From Notospermus geniculatus (lineage: Eukaryota; Nemertea; Pilidiophora; Heteronemertea; Lineidae), in NCBI GenBank assembly GCA_002633025.1, contig NMRB01000263.1:383622-447621 (forward strand): a stretch of DNA of 64,000 nucleotides, in the 5' to 3' direction. The first letter of the stretch is position 1. Each line of letters opens with the position of its first letter. Below are positions 24,039 through 38,600 of the stretch, piece by piece. Under the pieces are notes generated by a model. It was given only the letters and a program-made list of their open reading frames with translations. It was not told where the DNA came from and made no database searches. A program made the translations under genes and the position numbers.

Positions 24039-25808
24039 CTCAGCCCAAGTTGATTGCAAAAAGAATTAGCTAGTAGTAATTAAAAGTATGGCACTAATGA
24101 CGATATGACTCTCATCAAATATACATCAGTTCCTGAACACGAGCTCAAAACTGATTAACTGAATTGACTCTTCCAAGTCATTTAGCCAATAAATTTAACT
24201 CTAATTGCTGGCCGGAGCTTTGGGTGTGAGCTGAAATGATTAATTAAGCTCCAATTCTGACAGTGGATTTGCTGGATTGGTGATGGAGACCGGTCTTGGT
24301 CTCGATGGGAAGTGATTGATAGAATGGGTCATGGCTGGTGCAATATGTGTATTTGAACTTCGTCAAATTCTGATCCTTCGCTGGCTGCTTATGCAAAGAG
24401 ACTGCAATCCATCAGAACAACTGCTATTTTGTGCCCTCCATTTGTCCATTGCTGGCGAAATGAATCAATCAATCTGGAATCCCAGAAATCAAGACAGATA
24501 GATGTGCTGTCTTCTTGACATACACTGGTTTCTGCCAGGATGTAAAGGCAGTCTCAATGGGCAATTCATCATTGTTTCTTCCTTATGACTTACCGGCGAC
24601 TTACGACTTGACCTTTGACACTAACGTCACCAACTACCCATAGATTTCTATGGCTGATTTGCCCATACAGACCCAACTTGGATGAAAAACACTCACATGG
24701 AACACCACCTATCTCATCCAGTGTCGACTCTATGAATGTGATTTGCACAATATAAGCCTTCAGTCATTCTTGTTTTCGAAGGTAAACCTACCTTTTCACA
24801 GGTGAATCCAGTCCCCAACGGCAAGCAATGATGACAAGATAGAACAAGCTGCCGTGAATGGTAAGAAGCCCAATTATGACAGGAAAGTGGTGAACCCAAG
24901 ACTGACATTCAACACACGCCAAGGACAAGAACATGATTGATCAAATTAGTCTCTGAGGTACTGTGACCTTTTATGACAACTTCTTTAACCTTTTGGTATC
25001 AAGATGCACTTCTAGTTCCAGCCCTTCTTCTGAAAGCAACATGATCCTTGAATGCACTATGAAAGCCATCTGAATGGAAGGTTAATGTACTCTAACATCA
25101 CGTGAAAAGATGGTTTTTGTATTCCGAGAGCGAATCTCATGTGAAAATAAGAATACTTGGCTGAGTGGTCATGTGAAAGGAAGGTTAATAAACTGAAAAT
25201 CACATGAAAGGAAGGCTAATGTACGCTGATAGTCAGGAAAGAAGGTTTCCAAAGTTTGTAAGCCGCCGTCTTCCAACTTCAGTTCAAATTTCATTACAAA
25301 GGCCTTTGGATGAAAGAGTTCAGAGAGAAAGAGTTAATGGTTCCACCGAGCACTGGGTGGATCATAAGAACATCAGACATTAAGGTATCGTGTTTTTGCC
25401 GAGTTCTGCTGGGAGACTGGGACTATTAGAAGGCATTACATCAAAGGAGGAATCAACTTCATGTTGCCTACGAATGCCGGTCTTTAATACCACATAAAAA
25501 TATTCAGTAACATGAGCACTTGTGAAGTTTATAGCACATTCTTTAGCGTGAATACTCTGACTCATAAAAAGGCACATCGAGTTTTTTTTTATGTCTCGTC
25601 TTCCTCTTCTCTTCCTGGCCACATTACCTCTCTGAACTTACCACATTATATCATCATCTATCAAAGCAGGCAATCATCCCATATCATCAGGATTCAAATA
25701 TGACGACGCTCACTTATAGCTTTGAAGAAATTACCAATCGTACAAGCATTCGAGATGGTTGCTGTTCTGTTATTCAAGGGAGACCAGCTTGGATATGACG
25801 GTTGTACT

Positions 25809-26139
25809 AGCATTGCCGTTTGGTTTGGCAGGAGTCAGACCTGTGTTTGAGCAGGCAGAGTTCGACATGTTGAGGATGTAGGAGTTAAGACATGATGTCA
25901 TGTACTATCATGTCGGAAAGGGGCAAGAAAAACAACATCAAGAACAACATAGATGGACAGATTGAGCGATGGACAAGCATTGCCGTTTGGTTTGGCAGGA
26001 GTCAGACCTGTGTTTGAGCAGGAAGAGCTGGACATGCTGAGGATAGAGGAGTTAAGACATGATGTCATGTACCATCATGTTGGAAAGGGACAAGAAAAAC
26101 AACATCAGAACAACATAATAGATGGACAGATTGAGCGAT
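25809..26139 (+). repeat. Direct tandem duplication of ~163 bp with relic coding look
   Basis: Unit 1 is 25809-25970 and unit 2 is 25976-26139. In one + frame unit 2 is open and includes LPFGLAGVRPVFEQEELDML; unit 1 reads nearly the same but has a TAG stop where unit 2 has GAG. Several differences are silent or conservative (CTG/TTG, GTT/GTC, GGA/GGG). This suggests a once-coding sequence, perhaps from a mobile element, duplicated and now decayed. I do not recognise the protein. Confidence 0.7.
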
Positions 26140-29100
26140 TCTCAACTTACAGCAATTTGTTCGAACCCAGCAAAGCATTATAAATTGCACACCTGATCAA
26201 ATTCATGCACTAATCATGTTAATAAGAACATGTGAAATGAGAAATCCATGACTAGAACAATATTCCTGCAGAGTAATTGGCATGCAGGCATGTATCCATA
26301 TCTCCCTGGGCAATTGCTCAGGTTAATTTAACAGACCAATTTGTTCTAATTGCAGCCATGGTTTAAAGCAGTCCCGTCTGCGGGACTGATGAATAAATTC
26401 GATTGTTTGCCATAGAACTGAATATAGGTCCAACTTTTTCATTGGTTTGCTTAGTAACAAGTCAACAACACATCTGATGAGAGTTGCGAAACGCTGTTGA
26501 AGGCATAAACTAGATGAAAAAAGAAATTTCCTTCCAATCTACTAAGAGCAACACTAAAGAACTTCATGAACTCCCTTCTCCAGTGCAAAGAGCTTATGAA
26601 GGTGATGAACCTGACCAACAACTGGTCGAATGAAAAGGAACACCAAGCAGATGCAAAATGTTCTTCAACAGAAGGTTGAGATATTGCTGCACCAAGTAGC
26701 AACATGAGGGAGAGGGGATTAGAATCGCAACAGCAACTTATGGTGAATGATGTGGAATATGAGTGACCATATCATGCCCTAAATAGCTTTTTCTGAAGTA
26801 AGCCGCATAAATGTGAAGTACAAATGGCATGAAAGACACAAAACGCCATCAACTGATGAAGGACATGAAGGAAAGCACAGGGTTTGCATGCATGGTGGAC
26901 CCAGGCAACTGTGTGCAGCAGGTAGCAGAGCATCTGGAATGCAAGTCCAGGGGCCAGTAGAATCAGTATGTGTCCTCTACAGCCATCTGATTAGTAGGTT
27001 CCAAAGGCAAAGTGAAATTGTTGTTGTTCATTGGTGCTGTTGCTGTTGCTGATGCTGACCTGGTGCTGCTGCTGGTTTGCTGGTACTTTGTTTGATGATG
27101 ATTCTGAGAGTGAGAATGATTTCACTCGACTGACACAACCTACCATATGTTCAACAGCAAATATTGATCGACATTTCCAACCTAATATCCGATCAATGAT
27201 CGCAAATTCAATATCCAATTTAATTATTGAAACTCCTGAAATAGCAATCCTATCCTAACGATAATCACAAAGTCCAAAAAAGCTGCTGACATGAATTCCT
27301 CTGAGAAAATATGAAAATTTGAGTTTATTGTTGAGGTGATCCACCACAGGACTTACTTCACTTTGGCATCTCAAGGGTCTCCTTCCAAAGAGTATAGTCC
27401 ATGGGTTGGCAAGAAGCTGAAATGAACTCATTCATGTGAAAGGAGGAGGAGAATATCCACTTATCAGACATATCAGAGGCATACACTACAGCAGGATAAA
27501 TGCCAGAAAAGCATGCCAACTCATCATCAAGCAAATATCCTTTCCTAAAGAATTCAACGAAAATCATACCCTGCTCCATGGGAAGAAACCAATTTCACAT
27601 CCTCCACAGAAGAATTCACAAGGAAAAATAGACACCACAGCTTGATGAATCATCTTTGCCATAAGAAAGTTACAAGAAAAACAAGGCCAGCTAACTTCTC
27701 ACTCATCGTCAAGACATCTGTGTTGATTGGAGGTAGAGGTGCACCAGGGAAAACAAAGCACAAGTATATCAAGTCTTGGTAAAGGATAGCCTCCAACCAT
27801 ACACAGGATAACTTTTCTCTCCTGTTATCTATCTAAGTTCAAGGTGATCGGCAAAGTAGTGCAGGTAACTGTACATAAACCAGCCTAAAGTACTTAATTC
27901 AGGAACATCAGCAGCGAATGCAACTATAATGGAAGTATCATGTACTTCGAAATGGTTACTGTTCTGCAACAGCGCAAAAGCTTATCATCAATAATTTGAT
28001 ATCGCCATGATATCAGCCTCAGAACACACCTGGCTGCACTGATACAAAAAAACAGACAGCTGCATGGCTGATTCACAGTCCTGTCAATTTCAGCATCATC
28101 TTTATATCAGACTGGTCTTTTTATCCCATCACACTCCATCTCCAGACAATGTTGCCATGATGTTCAGAAGACAATCTGGGACGAACCCAGACAATTTCAG
28201 TTGTCTCCAAACTTATCAAAAGTGCATTTTCCTTCGGCCTTTTCTTCAGCATCTGTCTCACTTTGATGCTAACTGCATAACACTGTTCTTATCAAGTGCC
28301 AATCACTGCAGATGACTGACTTCAACCTAATGCTTTGAGTTGAAGTTTCTCACTATTCTTCAGATCAGAGTTCAAGTACGAAGAAGATACGCTCACGGCA
28401 TCTAACAACCAATATACTCCTTCCTTGTCATTCTCAATAACATTAAAGAAAAGTGAGCTGTCGTTTACATCACCCAAACCAATCATGTCTTGAATAAATA
28501 AAAGCATCGAAGAACACCTTCAGGCAACTTAATCAAATCTCACGTTTCCTCATCGTTCCGTTTGATCATGCAGTTCAAGCCTTATGATGTTTCAAGTCAC
28601 ACCTCGCCAAGATCTCATCTATCACAACAAGAGATTGAACATGTGAACCAATCACTTCTAACATCAGCGGAAAGGCAAAGTGAAAATCCTTCAGTCAACT
28701 TTCAACCAATTTTGCAAAGTGCTGTAGGGAAAATGAAACTATCTTTAAAGGGGAAATGTTTTTCGCGACCATATCGAACTGAAAGAGTGAAAAGGCAAAG
28801 TTTATGGGATTACAAGCAGAACCTTTAAAGCCAGGGAAGGCTGAGTCAGTTAAGAGACTTATTCAAGTGGACTCAGGAGGAACAAAGTCATTGAATACAT
28901 GTGACCATTAAAAGCAACCAAAGATGCAGCTGTGTGGAAGACAAACACCTCTCGGTGACAGACTCTCACAGCTTGAGATTCATTTACCACCACTTGCTTC
29001 AATGATTTCAGTGAAATCCAACTTTAATCCCACAGGAACACCTAGCGATTGCAACGTTGTTATGGAAACCGGAGAAATAAGGGTTTGCTGGAATCAATGA

Positions 29101-32100
29101 AAGCTGGATTTCAGCAGATAAGGAAGTGAATCAGGCGATAACGGCAAATGGAAGGATTGCATTGCTGGAATCATGGTGGATTACTGTTCTGGTTTTATTG
29201 AAATCTACTGTCATATCAAGGAAAAAACGTGGGAGTTCCATCAAGAGCAATCATCCACAGGCAACTAAATTGCCCGCCATTATCTGCAGAATAGCAGCAC
29301 TAAGAAGGCTCCTGGATGTCAAATACACTCTGCACAAATTGACATCCTGTCGACGACACAAAATCAGTTTTCCAACACTTGTTTTTTCTCTCTCCATCCA
29401 ATTGTTGCGTAGTTGATGGTCGGCCACAATCATCTGGTTAATGGTATCATTCTGTCACCCATTAAAGGCAGAGGTCCTTATATTAGCACATTGAAGGTAT
29501 TACATTACCTTCCTTGTTCATTGGTCCCAAGAATGTTACAGAAGCTGGGTGTCATATAATAGTACATGATGGCTCCAAATGATTTTGCTTTCTACTTTGG
29601 GAATTTCTTTTTTTGTAACTTTGTGGAGCTTCATGTTTCCAAGACAAAACCTCATGAAGTCAACAAAGTGAACCACGACGAAAAAGTTAACCACACATTT
29701 GTTGTCTTTGAGGAGGAAAATTTGCCCATTGAAGCCCTAGAGCGAGTGGTTCTTTTCGACCAATCAAGCGACAGGAATCCAATTGCTGCTCGTATAACAC
29801 AATCACCACTAGAGCTAACGGGATTACCTAGGAGACAGAGACGATAGATTCAATTTATTTTGCCCACGAGCACGGCAAACTTACGACATGACTCGCATTC
29901 TTGTTGATAATGAGCCACTGGAGCGAGCTGATTAGACGTCATGTTCAGTCAATCCCAAACAGACGTTGGTTGCTGATGTGGGCTGAAACTTCAAGAAAAT
30001 ATTTGTACCCATCCATCCTAACCGTACTTTGCCAAAAACAAAACGTCATCACCTGCATCTGAAACCCATTCAATCCAAACTTCACCCTTCCAATTGCTTT
30101 CAAGAATATTCTAGACACTCCGACATTGAACCTATAGCAGGATGGGCACTCTGAAAACAGCTTTTTAAAAAACCTGAGCTGCCTTTATGAGCAAAGGCTT
30201 CATGCTTCAGTCAAAGTCAGCCTGCTCTCCAACCATCCAATACAGCCACAGCAGCTCACAGGTATCTTGTTCACCCTTGTTCCAGCAGCTCTACGAACTG
30301 TCTGGAACAAATTGTCCTCGTAGGAATAGTCCAGGTACAAATTGTCCTGGCGTGGTTCCTTCTGTATGCCAAGAGTACCGGTATAACTTATAAGACATGC
30401 ATGTGGTTCGGTGAATTCGTCTCATATTGGAATATCTTGCGCTCAATTGGTGATGTGACCCAACAGCTTTGCCTGTATTGGCTACATCTGTCGACGACTT
30501 GAAATCAATCGTGCAATGACGAATCTTGGAAGCAAAGCACTGAAGGAAGTGATGTTTCTTTGGTATTGACACCAATAACTTGAGCGTGACAGCCTGTCGA
30601 AACTTCTCTGACAAGATTGTCTTGATTACCGAGCTGCTATGGCCTCATCCATCACACGTCAGGCAACACACAGCAACATGTCGAGGTTAGATATTCTCAA
30701 GGATGCTGCTTATGGTATCTTCCATTTTGTCTTCCTTTGCTAACAAACATATCACCATGGCACTGCCATAAGTGACCTGCCACCATTAACTTCCTATTCA
30801 CATCTTCCACTATATCAAATGGATAATGCTGTCTATTCATTGGAGATCATGGTTTCAACTCTTGCTAACCTTGGTATTTCTCAGTGCTCTTCTAGAGACA
30901 GGAAAACAATGTTTGGTAAATGCTTTTACTTGCTCCAGCTACTTCAACTGCGATGAATGACAAAGCACGTAGCACACTACCAGCCATCACATGAAAGTTC
31001 TATATTCAACCGCCAAATGCACCTTCAGCAACAAAACTGTGAATAAAGTAGCAAAGGAAATCGCCACCTTCCTGTCACAGGTATTTAACGGCTGCCATTA
31101 TCCCAGTCACACCTGACATTTACACAATAAATAATCATTGATTACGGGCAACTCATGTGACAGGTTTAGATGGTCGCAATTCTTCACCAGCCTCGATGAA
31201 GAATCGTGGAAACGATTCTTTTTATTTTATATCTCCCACACATGGCTTTGCAGAGATTTTAGAAGGAAGATAAAGCCAAAAGCTGGCAGTACATGCACAT
31301 GCAAATTCATGTCTGAGAGATTGGAAATCACGTGTCTGAGCTCTGACATGGAGATAAAATTCGCTGAGATGGTGTATCACTACACTCGTCCCAGTGTTCA
31401 CTTGGCCATAGGTAGACCCACTGAACACTGACATGACTGGCACCAAACTGGCATGACTGGCGCCAAAAGTGAAGGATCATCAATAGACGGCGCTCTTTGA
31501 CGAGGGATCCAATTAATAGCCATCATCACAGGTTTAACCGACGCCACCGTAACATACTTTCTGATTGGCTAAGATACGTGTACATTCATACTCGTGGCAG
31601 ATTCCCAGCTAGCTGTGATTCCCGAATCGGACAGCTGACGCCATCTATTAGTGGTACTTTGAGGATCACATCAACTGAAACGTAGAGGGTAGCGGTTTGA
31701 AACTGCGGGAGGAGTTTATGACACACACAGGTTTTAGCCCACAGGGCAGAGATGATCTCACAACCGAGATTTCTCCATGAAGATGCATATCAGAGAAGAT
31801 TTTTTAGTCCTTGATTCTTAAGAGCTTCATCTATCAAATCATGATTCATGGTGAACTCGGCGCTCTTATCAGTTGTCAATGTGATCAAGAATGTTCTGCC
31901 TTTTTTTACACAAGATCATCTATCTTCCATTGCAGCGGAGAAAGCACGATGCCAGCTCCAATTTAGGGACTTTATCGGCTGTAATTGGTTTCTCATTCCG
32001 ATGACGCAGTCCATGTGCCAGACTAAAAGGTCATTAGCAATTTGATAAACATCCCACCATCATTTTGGTTAGCCTGATGTCTGAAGTGTCCTATGGTTGA

Positions 32101-32134
32101 TGGACTCCTGGGTCACTTTGCCAAATGCCCTATT

Positions 32135-32160
32135 GGCGGCCATCTTTAAAGATGGCTGCC
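32135..32160. promoter_or_regulatory. 26-bp palindrome with two YY1-like motifs
   Basis: GGCGGCCATCTTT and AAAGATGGCTGCC are reverse complements but for one position. Each half reads AAAGATGG(C)(T/C)GCC, close to the YY1 core AANATGGCGGC. No gene start is evident next to it. Chance or a transposon end are alternatives. Confidence 0.25.
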
Positions 32161-34310
32161 ATTATTTCACCAAAATGTACAGTTTTGTGCAACAGGATTT
32201 ATTCAATGTTGTATCAGGCGAAGTATAATGTATCATACATGTATCTTTGCTCTCATCACCTAAGTGGTACCTTTGCTTTTGCATCACATACATGTAAGTG
32301 GTGGTTTTTGCTTTGTATCACCTTCGTCTTCAGGTCAGACTGACAGTATAAGGGAATTTGCTCATCAATTCCAAGGACAATGCCTTGTTCCTTGCAGTGC
32401 CTAAAGCAAGATTCTGCATGAAGGAGCATCCTGTAGTGAGTGTAAGGACACTCTGTGGACTGTCCTTCATGGTTCCTTTAATAGTACCAGCAATTTCCTC
32501 CTCTGCTGAGCGTCAAACATCCTTACTCAAACATCAATACTTGCTTGTGTTCCTCCTACTTATGGGGACAAAGAAACCGGTGCATTCCAGCATTCATCTC
32601 CTCAGATCCCTCGACAGTCCAATTACTTTGCTGTTACATACAATTAGACCCATTGATTTTCCAATCACATCAGTCGCAGCCTTCATCATGCTTCATTTTC
32701 TTCATTAAACGTCTTAAATTCTTCGCTTGGTTAATTGCACAAGGAAAATCAGGCTAATCGCGGTAATACGGTGCATTTGAAAGCTGTGGAAATCTGATAA
32801 GATTCGAGAAGTTTTGATAGATGATAGATTGAAATAGAAAGTCTAATTATCTGATTGATTGCTGGCGGCTGAGTACATTTTAACCCCTCAACCCACAGCA
32901 ATTTGTTAACCCAACAGCTTGTTCTGCTAAACTGGGCATTGATTTTGAACTATGATATTTTGATCTGCATTGTTAAACTGAAATTGAGGACAGGTGCACA
33001 ACACAGGGCACTTAGTGCAACAAATGTACAGTAATGTACATGTATGAGTAGAATACAAAATACTCACTGCTCGACCCAACACTCTTGCCAGAATGCCAGC
33101 ACATCGTCTTTGACACCGAGGCGAGTTTGGAACTAAAGTTACCATGCCACCCAACGAAAATGTGGTTTTTCACCATGGAAAAAAATCCAAAAGCCAATGA
33201 ATTGAGCAAAAAGGAGCATACCTTGCTTCATGAGTACAATACAACATTACAATTGCTTCGGAAACACAAGCTGAATTATCCCTGGATATTTTTTCATTGC
33301 AACCAATACTGCATGAAACAGATAATGGAATCCAGGGATGTCCCGGTACTATAAGATATGCATGGTATTTGCATAAATGATTGCTAAGCGTTAAGTGCAG
33401 CTGTATCGAATAATAGCGTGAGATATTACATGTTGACATATAGCAGGGACGATCACACAGTACATTGTGATGACGATGTGGGTTCACTCTTCTCAAACCG
33501 CAGTCATGAGAAAGATTTGATTGGGTAATCTAAATGTGACATACACTGTAGTCATGGTAGTTATGGCATCACGACTGAAGAAGTGTTGCTGATGGATACC
33601 AGAGCCAGAATGGTGTTTGTCAGAGAGTTTCGCAGATGCTTCAGATTGTGAGGTCATCACACAGGAACGGATAGTACTGATGTTGGCCACTTCACCCAAG
33701 CAATCTGAACAAACGACCAGAATTATTTTTCCCTGCAATGCAAGCTGAAACCTTCAATATGCCCAATACACTGAAGAATGTTTCCTTATCCTTTCAGGCT
33801 AACCATTACTGATGAAGGGTAACCTTTCTCAGCAATTTGCTAATAACCTGCCAAGCATCTGCCAAGGACAATGCAGGGGATTATGGCCACATCTAGAGGG
33901 ATATCATTTGTAACTGGAATAAGCATTATCCAGGCGGTAAACGTAGGCTATTATGTCTGCAACAATTGCTCACTGCAGTCTCCACAATAGGTAGCAAGAC
34001 AAGTAATGATCCATTAATGGATTTGTCTGATAGTTTCGTAACTGGTGAAAAGTAGGCTATGATCATGTAATGTAGTCATGTCTTCCATTCCTGTGTCGGG
34101 CAGCTGCTGATCTGACAGTGGGTTCGAGTGTTTCAGCTATAAGACAAGGCCTAGTGAGGCTAATTTCCATTAGTATTTGTCAACCATCTTAAAGATGTCC
34201 TTAATGGCAAGGTTACAATGAATCTTTATTGTCGATTTTATTCACTTGCAACAAAAAACAGACATATATATTTTGCTAGTAATAACAATTTAGACTGTTT
34301 TCAGGGCCAA

Positions 34311-34570
34311 GGCAGATCAGTCAAACCACCATACCAGTGAAGAAAGGAATGGATGAAACAAAGACAGATCAGTCAAACCACCATGCCAGTGAAGAAAGGA
34401 ATGGATGAAACAAAGACAGATCAGTCAAACCACCATACCAGTGAAGAAAGGAATGGATGAAACAAAGACAGATCAGTCAAACCACCATACCAGTGAAGAA
34501 AGGAATGGATGGAACAAAGACAGATCAGTCAAACCACCATACCAGTGAAGAAAGGAATTGCTGAAACAAA
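34311..34570. repeat. 52-bp minisatellite, five units
   Basis: Units start at 34311, 34363, 34415, 34467 and 34519, each beginning G(A/G)CAGATCAGTCAAACCAC and ending GAATGGATG(A/G)AACAAA. The copies are nearly identical, and the last unit diverges at AATTGCTGAAAC. The period is not a multiple of three, so a repeated peptide is not expected. It lies within the gene-poor stretch. Confidence 0.95.
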
Positions 34571-35506
34571 GAATTCATGGTCTCGTGACTTTTCTCCGAG
34601 GCAGAGTTCATCTTCTCCACAGTGTTGTCCCAGTGTTACATGCCTTATTAGATTGTCAGCAGTTTACATCAGCAACAATCATTATCAAAGACACAATCAG
34701 TGTCTCGGCTCAGCCAGCCTTCTTTCTGTAGAATGTTCCAGAGCTTGAGCCATACCAATCATCATATTCTACTCAGTGGTCAACTAAACATCAGCAAACA
34801 CCAAGAACTCATAATCCAGTGTTATTTCAACATCAAGTTGTATTTGCTGATGACAACAAACATAACAGACTTGTCAAATACAGGATGATGGACGGCCTAT
34901 TGGCGTGATAGCTGGATTATCATTTGCGTCCTGTAGGATTGGTTGAGCCAAGGATTTCCTGTATATAATCTGACCTTTAAATGTTAAATACATCTTCCGA
35001 TTGTCATTATTTTGCAGTCATTCCCCTAACGACACAGATTTTGTTACAATTTTTGTACTTCCAGTTTTTAAGTGTCTTTCCACCAGGCACAACATGCAAG
35101 TCCTTTTGCATGGTAAATCATCACGTCACCAAAGGATTATTAGTCGTTGAGATAGGCAACGTTACATTCTGTGATTATACAACAGCATTAAATGATTTAT
35201 TCTCTAAACTTTCACTTTGACATGCACTACCCACAACCAAGTCGCCTGGTTACAGGAAATCAAATTGGTTGTATCCCAGACATCAAACACTGGTTCGTAA
35301 TTATAGGGGAATAATCGATACACACAGCAAAGATTTCTTGTTTTATCTGGGCCAATGGTCTCTTGAAAAACATAATTGTCACTGGCTGGTTTTTCAAAAA
35401 CACAATCCTGATGAGGATAATATTGCTTTTAACTATGTATGTAACAGTGCTATTATATCCAAGTGAGTATTATGACTGTAGTTATAATGTAGCGGCAAAT
35501 CTTCAT

Positions 35507-35653
35507 AGTCCAGGGCCGACCGCACAGAAAGTCCGATAGTGCTACCGGCGCCTATCGGCAGTTAGTTACTAGTATAACGCATTTTCCCATAAACTAAACC
35601 GCCGATAGGCACCGAAAGCACTATCGGACTTTCTGAGCGGTTGGCCCAGGACT
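35507..35653. repeat. Foldback element, ~53-bp arms
   Basis: Arms 35507-35559 and 35601-35653 pair with a handful of mismatches around a 41-base spacer; both contain AGAAAGTCCGATAGTGCT and CCTATCGGC on the appropriate strand. No coding content and no clear target-site duplication. The architecture resembles the foldback at 685-839, with a different sequence. Confidence 0.8.
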
Positions 35654-38600
35654 TTAGTCCGATAAAACCCTGGCTATAGTCATCCTCCCACAGCACGGCT
35701 TTGTCTCGTTCTTGTTACCCTTGCACTGTGAATGGATGAAGGGAAGCAAGGAAAACCTGCTGGGGAGGATGAGGTATAGTTGGATACATGCAGTATCTCT
35801 GCTTTTACAGTTTTTAAATTCCTTTCATCAACTTCTCAAGCAGCATTTATATCCAGTCTCTTGTTTGTATGTCAACATTATGTTATATGTCAAAGGCTAG
35901 ATAATGTCGGTCATTGTCACTAGAGTCAGTGCATACATTCAATACAACCTCTCACTGTGTTTTTCTGTGCAACACTCTCAGTCGGCGTTTGCCAAGAGAA
36001 TTCCAATACTGTAATTCGGACACCAGCTTCATTGGGTACAAATTTCTCATCACTTAAGTTAATCATCACTTCAATCCGATTCTGGGTGGGAACATCCACC
36101 TTTTTTGCAGTCCAGGCAGCACACACGTTTTGTCGACATTCAGGCGACTTTTTCCTCTCTTGCAGTGATGGTGAGCCAACTTCAGGCAGCAGACAAAACG
36201 ACTAGAAAACATCGTGTCAACATGCAGCAGATGCTACAACATTTATGACAATCTTCGCCCTCCGTGGCTGTCAAGAACCAGAAAATCTTTGTGAATTCAA
36301 TGATACAAAGGAAGATAAGCAACAAAATGCAACTCACATTTCCTCTGACTCCATGCCTCCAAAGATCCAATTTAAGAGCCGTGTGATGTGCGTCATCCAA
36401 GCAAGTTTAGAGAATACACAAACACCCAAGTTCCCAGCAAGCAACACAAGTGGACTAATAATGTTGTCGATTTGGTTATTAAACAAATAGACGGGAATTT
36501 GTCAGCATTTATACTTGTACACAGGAAATCTATTGATGGCTGCATGTCAATGTGCGTAGAAAAATGTACATTGATAAAGTTTATGATGTGCGAAGGCAAG
36601 GTTGTTAGTGATTTTGGCCCAGATGACAGCTTATTTACAATTGCATTATATAAATTTGTATACATTTTGATATTGGAATTGTAATCAAATCTATTGTGTT
36701 TCTTCATTCATTATCAATGACAGCATTCTTCAGGGACTGTGCAATATTCCAATGGATAGGAACTTAAATTCTTTGCCAACCCAATTATTTGAAAATCAGA
36801 AGGCACAAAAAGCCCTACTACCATCTCAAAGGAGTAGTTGCATGCCCATAAGCCGAACGTCCCTCATCCCCAAACATCTCAAGGACATTGCAGCCAATCA
36901 AACCCAAGGGGATAGGACAGACTTCATCAAGCAAAATCCATCTGAAGCAATTATAATACAAAGGGCAGTCCTTTAAAATCCACTGTACAAACTGACCAGT
37001 GCTTCCCTTTATACTGAAATGTACTTTGCATTGTTCCAGTCAATGCATCTATCTAAAGAATGAATAACAAAATACCTTGGTAATGGATGTCGACGGCAGG
37101 CATCTTGTAAATAGGATAAAAGATATGAAATTAATTGGTGTCGTAAGTATGTCTCCCCTCCACCAGTACAAGAAAGAAGATTACAAAATATCTCACCCGA
37201 AGTTCGAGCCATTCTTATAGTCATCCATGATGAACAACAGCTGACAATCCTTTGAAGTCAAAATGTATCCGCACCGTTACACAATGCAACACGATCATAT
37301 AACATAATCATATAAGTTACTAATGGAAGTATTGTTATCTGAATGCCCTGACCTCGAATCTGTGCGACAATTGTTATGACTGATGCAGGCGCCTTCATTT
37401 AGGTCCTCAACTTGTAACAATTGGTGACCTCTATATGCACCTTCCTGTTGTCTCAACCACTCTCCGGACTAATTATACGATTATAATATAATTTGATGAT
37501 CAATAGTCTGGCATTGGCTGGGAAAACGACAGAGGGCAACCAGCATCACAGGAGATTGGACGCTGAACAACTGCAGTCCATGACTGAGTGATTGGTGAAA
37601 AATAGCCTACAGCAGTTCCTTTAGCATTATGTATCAGTCAGTGCTCATCATCCCAAAATGGTTAAAGGTTCAATTCCAAGATCAACCACTTCCAATAAGA
37701 TCAGGGGGGCTTCTGTCACAACCATGAAAGATTCAATTCCATATAGAAACCACAACCAAAGGAGCTTCATCCGAACTAGTGAAAGAGCTGCTCAGGTAAT
37801 GTCAAAGTGTGTCATATCCATTATGGACTCAAACCACACGTTACAGGTCCACTTGTGGCCCCCAATAGTTTGAGTTTATCCACTTCATGTCACAGTTTTG
37901 TCCAAAATAGTCCAAGAGGATCTGTCATACCCACATGTTACCTGGTACACTGTATATCTTTGAGAGTAAACGAATTGAATATGAGATACCTGCGCACGGT
38001 ACCAGGACTTTACTGTCTTAAAAAGGCCACGCCCAATGTCATAGTACATGTAATACAACGTACTGACAACTTCAATCTAATGTTAGAGAACAAAGCATTA
38101 GCACTGGAATGCACATTCTCCACAGCCGTGCACATCAAAAACCATTCCATTCTCATCTGACAGTCATTTCAGGTAATGGCTCTTGCAAAATTAATGTCTG
38201 GCTAACCTGGGAGTGCAATACTTCATACAGTTAGAGCAGTCCAATAACGAATTCATGACAAAGTACAATATGTGTAAATAGTTTATGGCCTTTTTCAATC
38301 AATTAGCTGGAAATCATGGGAACTGAATCATGCACTCTAATGAGAGAAAGTCAATTACACCGAGCAGTTAAATGTGCACCCGCACTCTGGGAATGACATA
38401 ACAAGTCAAAATAATTATTGTGTGGGGTGCAACTTTTTAGCCCAGTAAACCTACACTTGATCAGCACAGGACTGATGTGAATGGCGAATGGAAAAGAGAA
38501 TCCACCGGCACTGCTGGAGCCTGTAGTCACAGGTGAAGGAAGGACCAAGTTAAAAAGCACGAAAAGGTCAAAACGCTAGTTGATATCTTTCACCACGATT

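Noticed and set aside
23682-24059. A 125-codon - strand frame across the dispersed repeat
   Set aside because: Differences between the two repeat copies change nearly every affected codon in this frame and in the + frame, so neither looks conserved as protein.
26158-26175. TGTTCGAACCC, like a tRNA T-loop
   Set aside because: No matching acceptor, D or anticodon stem upstream.
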